Positions 6,985-13,377 of a stretch of DNA of 16,019 nt are shown here, piece after piece; the first letter of the stretch is position 1, and every line of letters begins with the position of its first letter. The DNA comes from Candidatus Rokuibacteriota bacterium (lineage in GTDB: Bacteria; Methylomirabilota; Methylomirabilia; Rokubacteriales; CSP1-6), in the NCBI GenBank assembly GCA_003221435.1, contig QHRS01000084.1:669-16687 (forward strand), given 5' to 3'. The translations under genes and the position numbers were made by a program. Below the pieces are notes generated by a model. The model was not told the DNA's origin, searched no databases, and was given only the letters and a program-made list of their open reading frames with translations.

Positions 6985-8007
6985 TCAGAGCCGGCCGCTG
7001 AGCGTGACCGCGACCGTCTCCGCGAAGCCACGCCAGCCGCCGAAGGTCTCGTTCACCGCGGTGGCCTCGAACCCACAGTGCACCATGCAGTCACGACACT
7101 TCTCGTTGCCACTCTTCTTGCCGTAGTTCTCCCAGCGCGTGTTCTCCATCAGGTCCTGGAAGCTCTCGGCGTAGCCTTCCTGCAGGAGGTAGCAGGGGCG
7201 CTGCCAGCCGAACATGTTGAAGGTCGGATTGCCCCAGGGCGTGCACTCGTAGTCGTGCTTACCCATCAGGAATCGCAGGAACAGCGGCGACTGGTTGAAC
7301 CGCCAGCGCCGCTTCGGATTCGAGAGCATCGCGACGAAGAGGTCGTTCGTCCGGCTCTTCCTCAGGAAGTGCTCCTGGTCGGGGGCCTTCCCGTAGCTGT
7401 AGCCGGGGGACAGCATCATGCCCTCGACGCCGAGGTCCATCATCGCGTCGAAGAACTCTCGCATCCGGAGCGGCGAGGCGCCGTCGAACAGCGTCGTATT
7501 GGTGGTCACGCGGAAGCCGCGCTTCAGGGCTTCCCGGATTCCCGCCACCGCCTGATCGTAGACTCCGTCACGGCATACCGCGCGGTCGTGCTCTGGGCGC
7601 AGCCCGTCCATGTGTACGCTGACGCTCAGGTACCTCGAGGGCGTCAGCAGCCCAGCCTCGAGCTTCTCCTTCAGGAGGAGCGCGTTCGTGCAGAGATACA
7701 CGTACTTTTTGCGCGCGACGAGTTCCGCCACGAGCGGGCCGATGTCCGGGTACATGAGCGGCTCGCCGCCGGGAATGCTGACGATGGGGGCGCCGCACTC
7801 CTCGACCGCCTTCAGGCACTGCTCCACGGTCAGGTGTTTCTTGAGGATCTGGGCCGGATACTGGATCTTGCCGCAGCCGGCGCAGGCGAGGTTGCAGCGG
7901 AAAAGCGGCTCGAGCATGAGCACCAGTGGGTAGCGCTGTCGGCCTTTGAGCCTCTGCTCTAGCACGTACCTGGCTACGGCCCAGATCTGAGAGACTGGTA
8001 CGCTCAT
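6985..8007 (-). CDS. hpnH: Radical SAM adenosyl-hopene synthase HpnH
   Basis: HpnH joins the 5'-deoxyadenosyl radical of SAM to diploptene to give adenosylhopane, the first step in extended (C35) hopanoids. The 340-aa protein has the radical-SAM cluster motif C38-x3-C42-x2-C45 (RCNLACAGC) and the GGEP motif of SAM binding (SIPGGEPLM, about 78-86). Its C-terminal cysteine cluster includes CTPWG, CYLLQ and CRDCMVHC, as is usual in HpnH. Full length. Start ATG 8007 with a GAGGG about 11 bases upstream. The gap to the 117-aa gene is filled by repeat A2. Upstream lies a long structured intergenic region with a candidate sigma-54-type promoter. Confidence 0.96.
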   Translation of the reverse strand: MSVPVSQIWAVARYVLEQRLKGRQRYPLVLMLEPLFRCNLACAGCGKIQYPAQILKKHLTVEQCLKAVEECGAPIVSIPGGEPLMYPDIGPLVAELVARKKYVYLCTNALLLKEKLEAGLLTPSRYLSVSVHMDGLRPEHDRAVCRDGVYDQAVAGIREALKRGFRVTTNTTLFDGASPLRMREFFDAMMDLGVEGMMLSPGYSYGKAPDQEHFLRKSRTNDLFVAMLSNPKRRWRFNQSPLFLRFLMGKHDYECTPWGNPTFNMFGWQRPCYLLQEGYAESFQDLMENTRWENYGKKSGNEKCRDCMVHCGFEATAVNETFGGWRGFAETVAVTLSGRL

Positions 8008-8135
8008 GTCTTGACGATCCCTCTACCTGACCGCTCCCAAGACCCGGCTACACCGTTGGCGCGGTCGCTCCTCCCTGCCACGTACAGCCGCGTACGTCTC
8101 AGAGCGCGTGAAAGAATCGTCGCGACCTCGCATCT

Positions 8136-8173
8136 GGACCTCTTTGAGCGGTCCGCCGGGTTCTTCAGCATCC
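8136..8173 (-). repeat. Family C dispersed repeat, copy 1
   Basis: On the minus strand it starts GGATGCTGAAGAACCCGGC, identical over 19 bases to 13296-13314, then continues with 14 of 19 further bases matching (to GGTCC). Here the second half forms a short GGACC/GGTCC hairpin; in the other copy it merges into a long perfect stem. It lies upstream of hpnH. Confidence 0.75.
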
Positions 8174-8190
8174 TGCCAGTGCCGTTCCAA
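8174..8190 (-). promoter_or_regulatory. hpnH: Candidate sigma-54 (-24/-12) promoter for hpnH
   Basis: Minus-strand TTGGAACGGCACTGGCA matches the sigma-54 consensus TTGGCACG-N4-TTGCA at all but two specified positions. It keeps the essential GG at -24 and GC at -12 with the required 10-base spacing. It faces hpnH, whose start is about 170 bases downstream. No rpoN or enhancer-binding protein is in the window, and the first 12 bases occur twice more in this gap, so it may instead be a repeat. Confidence 0.35.
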
Positions 8191-8218
8191 TTTACTTCGC
8201 CATACTTCGTTGCCCATC

Positions 8219-8285
8219 GAAGGGGGCCTCGGCGGCCCCCTCCGAGCCTCCCCCAAGGGACCGATGGCGCCGGCAAAGCCGGCGC
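8219..8285. repeat. Family A double-hairpin repeat, copy 3 (inverted, diverged)
   Basis: On the minus strand it begins with the same hairpin as copy 2 (GCGCCGGC-ttt-GCCGGCGC followed by CATC), then GGGGGAGGCTCGGAGGGGG and a GGGGGCC/GGCCCCC stem. Orientation is opposite to copies 1 and 2. It is more diverged in its second half, which instead matches the 6883-6901 hairpin. It lies between the CruF-like gene and hpnH. Confidence 0.7.
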
Positions 8286-8336
8286 TCGTACTCGGGTTCT
8301 CCGACAGGTTCTCGGTCGTCGGCGATCATTGATCCT

Positions 8337-8358
8337 CAACATGCCGCATGGCATGTTG
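8337..8358. promoter_or_regulatory. Perfect palindrome, operator-like
   Basis: CAACATGCC (8337-8345) and GGCATGTTG (8350-8358) are perfect 9-base arms around a 4-base centre that reads GCAT. No U-run follows on either strand, so it is not a typical terminator. The size suits a binding site for a dimeric regulator. It lies downstream of the CruF-like gene and about 330 bases upstream of hpnH. Confidence 0.45.
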
Positions 8359-8433
8359 ACCGTGGGCGAGACGACGCGCGAGACCGCGTACGCTCCGGTC
8401 GCCTCCTCCCTCGGGCCTCGTCTGGCTCGTAAC

Positions 8434-8489
8434 TTGGAACGGCACCAGCGGCGCAAACCCGCATCAGCCGGAACTCGTTGGAACGGCAC
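8434..8489 (+). repeat. Two direct copies of the 12-mer TTGGAACGGCAC
   Basis: TTGGAACGGCAC occurs at 8434-8445 and 8478-8489 (44-base spacing) and, inverted, at 8179-8190 in the candidate hpnH promoter. Three exact 12-mers within about 310 bases are far more than chance would give. The second copy overlaps the stop codon of the CruF-like gene. Possible regulator-binding sites or remnants of a small repeat. Confidence 0.6.
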
Positions 8490-9247
8490 TATCGGTCCGT
8501 GTATTCGAAGGCCGACTGCGAGCCCGACGCGAACGCGCGCCGGGCGGCACGGTTGCCGTTGACAGCATAACAGGCCCACACCACGAGCAAGAGCGAAACG
8601 TGCAGCAGCACGCCAAGCCCGAACAGCATCGGTTCTCGGATCCACCACGCGATGACGAGACTGAACGCGAGGATCCCGTAGTAGAGTGCGACGCCGCCGT
8701 TCGGCGAGCGCACCGGCGCTCGGCCGCCGATGAGCATGAAGCCCTCGATTGCCACCCATCCGACGATCACCCAGCCGGCGAAGTTCGACAGGGGCACGCC
8801 GAACAGCGCGCCGCCGTCCGGATAGTAGAAGATGCGCCCGAGAAACCAGCGATCCCCGCGAACCGCCAGCGGGTCGATCACGACATCGAGCAACATCATG
8901 AGCACGCCGGCCAGCCCGACGACCGGGAGCCCCTGCTGCCGGCGGAGCAAGAAGCGCGCGAGGCAGTACGCGGCGTAGGCGAGGAAGACGAACGACATCG
9001 AGTCGAAGAACGGGACGTTTGAGATGAACAGCTCCTCGAAGCGTGTGGTCCCGGTGTAGTGGTACAGGCCGAACGGGATCCCGACGCGGGTCGACGTGAA
9101 CTCCGCCGTCCATGCCACGGCGCACGTCCATCCCGAGAACAGCAGGGTCCGGCGCGGCCCCATATCGCGCACAGCCAGCACGAGATACGCGACCAGAAAG
9201 CCGAACACATACGGCCGCAGAAAAAAGGTCTGGATGAGCAGGTCCAT
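8489..9247 (-). CDS. Carotenoid-biosynthesis (CruF/DUF422-type) membrane protein
   Basis: Polytopic inner-membrane protein of 252 aa. It resembles the COG2324/DUF422 family that includes the carotenoid 1',2'-hydratase CruF and bisanhydrobacterioruberin hydratase. About six to seven hydrophobic segments are visible. Family-like motifs are AEFTSTRVGIPFGLYHYT (near residue 48), DVVIDPLA (about 120-127) and FGVPLSNFAGW (about 147-157). The start is ATG 9247 (MDLLIQTFF) with a GAGGCGG upstream; the frame extends 32 codons further upstream but that part is not membrane-like and runs into the shc promoter. The stop is TAG. It is divergent from shc with a 73-base gap. No phytoene synthase, desaturase or lycopene cyclase is present, so its substrate here may not be a carotenoid. 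Confidence 0.85.
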   Translation of the reverse strand: MDLLIQTFFLRPYVFGFLVAYLVLAVRDMGPRRTLLFSGWTCAVAWTAEFTSTRVGIPFGLYHYTGTTRFEELFISNVPFFDSMSFVFLAYAAYCLARFLLRRQQGLPVVGLAGVLMMLLDVVIDPLAVRGDRWFLGRIFYYPDGGALFGVPLSNFAGWVIVGWVAIEGFMLIGGRAPVRSPNGGVALYYGILAFSLVIAWWIREPMLFGLGVLLHVSLLLVVWACYAVNGNRAARRAFASGSQSAFEYTDR

Positions 9248-9279
9248 TCGAGCCGCCTCGTCACGATACCCCGAGACTC

Positions 9280-9320
9280 TTGTTCTCGCAAGCCGATTTC
9301 GTGTGTTAGCATCCGAGACG
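9280..9320 (+). promoter_or_regulatory. shc: Possible shc promoter in the 73-base divergent gap
   Basis: The divergent gap 9248-9320 must hold the start signals for both the CruF-like gene and shc. TTGTTC (9280-9285) could be a -35 box and TGTTAGCAT (9304-9312) a -10 region. The spacing is imperfect (18 bases to TGTTAG, 21 to TAGCAT). Transcription would then begin almost at the GTG start, giving a leaderless or nearly leaderless message, in keeping with the absence of a Shine-Dalgarno there. Confidence 0.25.
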
Positions 9321-11219
9321 GTGACACGCCTCGACTCGGCCATCGCGCGCGCCCAGACCTATCTTCTCGAGCGGCAGGCGCCCGACGGGCACTGGGTGGG
9401 CGAGCTGGAAGCCGATTCCTCGATCACGTCTGAATTCCTCCTGTTCTGCCATCTCATCGACCGCCTCGATTCCGACCGCGAGCGGAAGGCGGTGGCGTAC
9501 TTGCGCCAGCGGCAACTCCCGAACGGCGGCTGGAACCTCTTCGAGGCCGGCCCGGCCGATCTCTCGGCGACGATCAAGGCGTACTTCGCGATGAAGATGG
9601 CCGGCGTCTCGCCAGAGGACCCGGACATGGTGCGCGCCCGCGCGCGGATCCGCGCGATGGGCGGCCCGGTGAAGGCCACGGTCTTCACGAAGATCCTGCT
9701 CGCGCTCTTCGGCGAGTACGACTGGAACGGCGCGCCGGCGATGCCCGTCGAGATCATGCTCCTGCCGCGCCGATTTTACTTCAACGTGTACGAGGTCTCG
9801 TACTGGTCGCGCACGGTGATCGTACCGCTCCTGATCCTGATGGACCGCAAGCCGGTCAAGTGGCTGCCGGCGGACCGCTAGCTCGATGAGCTGTGGCCCG
9901 AGCCGCGCGAGACGGCGAGCCTGCGCTTCCCACGCAGACCGATCCCGTTCAGCGCGCGCGCCCTGTTCTGGAAGAACTTCTTCATCGCCGTCGATGACGG
10001 CCTAAAGATCTGGGAGCGCTTCTCTCCCCGGCCCTTCCGGAAGCGGGCCGTCGAGGCCGCGCGGCTCTGGATCGAAGAGCGGCTGGCGGTGCCCGGCGGT
10101 GTGGGCGGCATCTTCCCCGCGATGACGAACTCGGTCCTGGCGCTCCGCACCCTCGGCTATCCCGATGACCACCCGCTGATCCGGGGCCAGCTCAAGGAGA
10201 TCGACGCGCTGGCCGTGGAGACCGAAGACACGATCCACTATCAGCCCTGCCTCTCGCCGGTCTGGGACACGGCGCTCGCGGTCAACGCGATGGTCGAGAG
10301 CGGGCTCCGGCCCGACCACCCCGCGCTGGTGCGTGCCGCCGAATGGATGTTCGACAAGCAGGTCCTCGTCCCGGGCGACTGGCAGGTGAAGCGGCCGAAC
10401 GTCGAGCCCGGCGCGTGGGCCTTTCAGTACCACAACGACTTTTATCCCGACCTCGATGACACGGCGATCGTGCTGATGGCGCTGGAGAAGCTCCTCGGCC
10501 TCGACCCCGAGCGCCTGGGCCGGGCCCGCTCCCGCGGGCTCGCCTGGTTTCTCGGTCTGCGGGGCTCGGACGGCGGCTGGGGCTCCTTCGACGCCGACAA
10601 CAACCGCCTGATCCTGAACAACATCCCGTTCGCGGACCACGGCGCGCTGCTGGATCCATCGACGGAAGACCTCACCGGACGGGGGCTCGAGCTGCTCGGG
10701 ACCCTCGGCTTCGGCCTCGACCATCAGGCAGTACGCCCCGCCATCGAGTTCCTCAAGCGGACCCAGCACGACGACGGGCCGTGGTACGGCCGCTGGGGCG
10801 TCAACTATGTCTACGGCACGTGGTCGGTGCTCCGCGGTCTCCGCGCGATCGGCGAGGACATGAACGCGCACTACGTGCAACGCGCCGTCCGCTGGGTCGT
10901 GTCGCACCAGAACGGGGACGGCGGCTGGGGCGAAACGTGCGAGAGCTATACGGACCCCTCGCTCGCCGGCTGCGGCGCATCGATCCCGAGCCAGACCGCG
11001 TGGGCGTTGCTCGCCCTGTTCGCGGCCGGACAGACGACCGGCCCCGCGGTCGAACGTGGCGTCGACTACCTGCTGCGCACGCAGCGGCCTGATGGGTCCT
11101 GGAACGATCCGCTCTGGAACGGCACTGGCTTCCCGAGGGTCTTCTTCCTGAAGTATCACCTGTACGCGGCGTACTTCCCGCTGTGGGCGCTGGGAGTCTA
11201 TCGAAGCGCCATCGTATGA
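9321..11219 (+). CDS. shc: Squalene-hopene cyclase, interrupted by one in-frame TAG (codon 187)
   Basis: Cyclises squalene to hopene/diplopterol at the inner membrane. Read through the TAG, the frame gives 633 codons, the normal family length. QW-type repeats include DGHW, NGGWNLF, DGGWGSF, DGGWGET and DGSW. The catalytic DLDDTA lies at residues 377-382, matching the DxDDTA acid motif of Alicyclobacillus cyclase (374-379). TAG at 9879-9881 splits PADR from LDELWP inside a conserved stretch, and the frame continues without shift. Separate fragments would be 9321-9881 and one starting about 10089. The likely start is GTG 9321 (an in-frame GTG at 9303 is the alternative). The 3' end overlaps mlaE (ATGA). 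So this is a very recent nonsense mutation, a sequencing error or readthrough. Confidence 0.9.
9879..9881 (+). other. shc: In-frame amber codon within shc
   Basis: TAG followed by CTC. The 186 codons before it and the 446 after it are in the same frame and both encode conserved cyclase sequence. TAG is also the natural stop of mlaD (13291-13293) and of the CruF-like gene, so general reassignment of TAG to an amino acid is unlikely. Confidence 0.95.
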
Positions 11220-12007
11220 ACGCTGCTCCGTCCTGGATCCTCGATCTCGTCGCACTGGTCGGACGGCTCGCGCTCAACATGGCGGCGGCGCTGGGCCGGT
11301 TCGGTTTGTTCCTGGCTCAGGCGGTCGTGTTCATGCTCACGCCGCCGTTCAAGGGGCGCCAGTTGCTGTCGCGCATCCATTTCATCGGCTTCAACTCGCT
11401 GGTGATCATCGTCCTGACCGGGGCGTTCACCGGCATGGTCCTGGGCCTCCAGGTGTTCATCACGCTGTCCCGGTTCGGGTCGGAGGCCTTCCTCGGACCC
11501 GCCGTCGCCCTCTCGCTGATCCGGGAACTGGGGCCGGTGCTCGCGGCCCTGATGGTGACCGGGCGCGCCGGCTCGGCGCTGACGGCCGAGATCGGGATCA
11601 TGCGGATCACCGAGCAGATCGATGCGCTCACGGTGATGGCACTCAACCCGTACCGCTACCTCGTCGTGCCGTCGATCGTGGCCGGACTCATAACGTTTCC
11701 TTTGATGACGGCGATCTTCGACACGGTCGGGATATTCGGCGGCTACCTGGTCGGCGTCAAGCTGCTGGGCCTCTCGCGCGGCACGTACTTCGGCGAGATG
11801 ACGACGTTCGTCGATCTGGGCGACATCGCGACCGGCGTCTGGAAGTCGCTCTCGTTCGGCGTGCTCGTCACCTGGGTGTGCGCGTACAAGGGGTTCTACG
11901 TCGGGCACGGCGCCGAGGGCGTCGCCCGGGCGACCACGCAGGCGGTCGTGCTCTCCTCCGTGCTCATCCTCGTGTGGGATTACTTCCTCGGCTCGGTGCT
12001 GCAGTGA
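11216..12007 (+). CDS. mlaE: ABC lipid transporter permease MlaE
   Basis: Inner-membrane permease of an MCE/Mla phospholipid-transport ABC system, 263 aa, with an amphipathic N-terminus and about five membrane segments. The conserved MlaE core ELGPVLAALMVTGRAGSAL followed by TAEIGIMRITEQIDAL (about residues 103-140) couples it to the ATPase. ATG 11216 overlaps the shc stop (ATGA); its own stop overlaps the mlaF start (GTGA). In E. coli MlaE works with MlaF, MlaD and MlaB; no STAS-domain mlaB is seen here. Its coupling to shc suggests the transported lipid may be a hopanoid or its precursor (inference). Confidence 0.95.
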   Translation: MNAAPSWILDLVALVGRLALNMAAALGRFGLFLAQAVVFMLTPPFKGRQLLSRIHFIGFNSLVIIVLTGAFTGMVLGLQVFITLSRFGSEAFLGPAVALSLIRELGPVLAALMVTGRAGSALTAEIGIMRITEQIDALTVMALNPYRYLVVPSIVAGLITFPLMTAIFDTVGIFGGYLVGVKLLGLSRGTYFGEMTTFVDLGDIATGVWKSLSFGVLVTWVCAYKGFYVGHGAEGVARATTQAVVLSSVLILVWDYFLGSVLQ

Positions 12008-12750
12008 TCCTCGTGGAGAACCTCCGCAAGTCGTTCGGCGAGCAACAGGTGCTCAACGGCGTGAACCTCGAGATCGGCAAGGGCGAGATCCTGGTCATCA
12101 TCGGCCAGAGCGGGGGCGGCAAGTCGGTGCTGCTCAAGCACCTGCTGGGCCTGCTGGAAGCCGACGACGGGCGCATCGTGGTCGACGGCGTGGACGTCAC
12201 ATCGCTGCGCGGGCGCGCGCTCGACGACGTCCGGCGGCGGTACGGGGTCGTGTTCCAGGGCGGCGCGTTGTTCGACTCGATGAGCGTGTTCGACAACGTG
12301 GCGTTTCCTCTCCGGGAGCGGACGCACCTGCGGGAGAGCGAGATCTCGGCCCGCGCCAAGGCCAAGCTCGAGCAGGTCGGTCTGGCGACCATGGGGCACA
12401 AGAACCCGGCGGAGATTTCGGGTGGCATGCGCAAGCGGGTCGCGATAGCGCGCGCGCTCATCACCGAGCCGGAGATCGTCTTCTTCGACGAACCCACCAC
12501 CGGGTTGGACCCGGTGCTGGTCAGCGCGATCCACCGGTTGATCCTCGAGCTGCACTCGAGATTTCACTTCACCGCGGTGATGGTCAGCCACGAGATCCCC
12601 GAGATCTTCCAGATCGCGCAGAAGGTGGCGATGCTCCACGACGGGCGGATCGTCGAGTCGGGCCCTGCGGACCTGATCCAAGCGTCGGAGAACCCGGTGA
12701 TCAGGCAGTTCATCCGCGGCGACCCCGAAGGCCCGCTGCAGGCGCACTGA
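12004..12750 (+). CDS. mlaF: ABC lipid transporter ATPase MlaF
   Basis: Cytoplasmic ATPase that powers the MlaE permease, 248 aa. It has Walker A GQSGGGKS (34-41), Q-loop Q85 (VFQGG), signature SGGMRKRVAIARAL (139-152), Walker B IVFFDEP (158-164) with TTGLDP, and H-loop H196 (VMVSHE). Length and motifs are typical of MlaF. The start is GTG 12004, overlapping the mlaE stop by 4 bases; the longer frame upstream lies within mlaE and is not ABC-like. It is followed by a 102-base gap containing repeat B2 before mlaD, so coupling is broken at this point. Confidence 0.96.
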   Translation: MILVENLRKSFGEQQVLNGVNLEIGKGEILVIIGQSGGGKSVLLKHLLGLLEADDGRIVVDGVDVTSLRGRALDDVRRRYGVVFQGGALFDSMSVFDNVAFPLRERTHLRESEISARAKAKLEQVGLATMGHKNPAEISGGMRKRVAIARALITEPEIVFFDEPTTGLDPVLVSAIHRLILELHSRFHFTAVMVSHEIPEIFQIAQKVAMLHDGRIVESGPADLIQASENPVIRQFIRGDPEGPLQAH

Positions 12751-12780
12751 GCCCGCGGGGCGCCCGACTGCGGCCAACGC

Positions 12781-12840
12781 AGCGTGAGGGTGCGGCGGGG
12801 CACGGGCGTGGCGACAGCCCGGGTGCCCATGCCCTGATAA
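12781..12840 (+). repeat. Family B hairpin element upstream of mlaD
   Basis: Sixty bases starting AGCGTGAGGG and ending CCCTGATAA. It matches 5694-5754 (minus strand) with 3 mismatches over the last 48 bases, and lies in the same sense orientation relative to the next gene. The stem GGGCACGGGC/GCCCATGCCC has one mismatch here. It is followed at once by the mlaD Shine-Dalgarno (AAAGGAG). Confidence 0.8.
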
Positions 12841-12852
12841 AAAGGAGACCCA

Positions 12853-13293
12853 ATGGGGCGGTCACGAGTGGAGGTCGGCGTCGGATTGTTCGTGATCCTC
12901 GGAGCCTTGGCATTGGGATATCTTTCGGTTAAACTCGGCCGGGTAGAGTTGCTGGGACGCGGTGGCTACACGGTCAGTGCCAATTTTCCGTCGGTCGGCG
13001 GTCTCAAATCGGGCTCGAGCGTCGAGATTGCAGGCGTGGAAATCGGGCGCGTCGAGAAAATCCGCCTCGTCAACGACGAGGCGGAGGTTGTGCTCTGGAT
13101 CAACGACAGCATCAAGCTGCCGGATGATTCGATCGCCTCGATCAAGACCAAGGGATTGATCGGCGAAAAATACATCCGCGTCAGTCCCGGCGGCTCCGAC
13201 AAGATCATCAAGCCAAACGGTCGCATTCGGGAAGTGGAAGCGCCGGTCGATATCGAGGAGTTGCTGTCGAAATATATCTTCGGCAAAGTCTAG
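12853..13293 (+). CDS. mlaD: MCE-domain lipid-binding protein MlaD
   Basis: Substrate-binding MCE protein anchored in the inner membrane, which forms a ring on MlaE and passes lipid to or from the periplasm. The 146-aa product has one N-terminal membrane segment (about 8-25) and an MCE domain (about 38-115) with VGGLKSGSSVEIAGVEIGRV and GLIGEKYIRV. It is at the short end of the family, with no C-terminal extension. ATG 12853 follows an excellent Shine-Dalgarno AAAGGAG (12841-12847). Codon choice differs from its neighbours, with many AAA, AAT, ATT, GAA and TTG codons. It is bracketed by repeat B2 in front and the family C hairpin behind, hinting at separate insertion or transfer. Confidence 0.95.
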   Translation: MGRSRVEVGVGLFVILGALALGYLSVKLGRVELLGRGGYTVSANFPSVGGLKSGSSVEIAGVEIGRVEKIRLVNDEAEVVLWINDSIKLPDDSIASIKTKGLIGEKYIRVSPGGSDKIIKPNGRIREVEAPVDIEELLSKYIFGKV

Positions 13294-13295
13294 CT

Positions 13296-13358
13296 GGATG
13301 CTGAAGAACCCGGCAGGCCGCCGAAAAAGGTCCGGGTGGGCCTTTTTCGGCGGCCTGC
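13296..13358 (+). repeat. Family C repeat, copy 2, merging into an 18-bp perfect hairpin
   Basis: Starts GGATGCTGAAGAACCCGGC, as at 8155-8173 (minus strand). From 13313 it forms a perfect 18-bp stem (GCAGGCCGCCGAAAAAGG, 13313-13330, with its complement 13341-13358) around a 10-base loop. The gap lies 2 bases after the mlaD stop. The stem contains A5/T5 runs, so it could act as a bidirectional terminator or processing site, or be a small mobile-repeat remnant. Confidence 0.8.
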
Positions 13359-13377
13359 TAGTGAGGCGGAGTCGGTC

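Larger units (their letters stand above)
8008..8488. other. 481-base intergenic region upstream of hpnH
   Basis: I support no gene here. A plus-strand reading frame at 8011-8562 exists but is low-complexity, matches nothing I know and crosses several repeats. The gap contains, in order: repeat C1 (8136-8173), a sigma-54-like promoter (8174-8190, minus), repeat A3 (8219-8285), a perfect palindrome (8337-8358) and two more copies of a 12-mer (8434-8445, 8478-8489). It is the most structured non-coding stretch of the window and probably controls hpnH. Confidence 0.7.

Noticed and set aside
8011..8562. A 183-aa plus-strand frame in the hpnH upstream gap
   Set aside because: No recognisable domain, runs through repeats C1 and A3, and overlaps the end of the CruF-like gene; it looks non-coding.
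9879..9881. Genome-wide reassignment of TAG to an amino acid
   Set aside because: mlaD and the CruF-like gene end in TAG at positions matching their family lengths, so TAG works as stop here.
11878..12003. An extended N-terminus for MlaF
   Set aside because: The extra 42 codons lie inside mlaE and are not ABC-like; GTG 12004 gives the standard MlaF N-terminus and a 4-base overlap.
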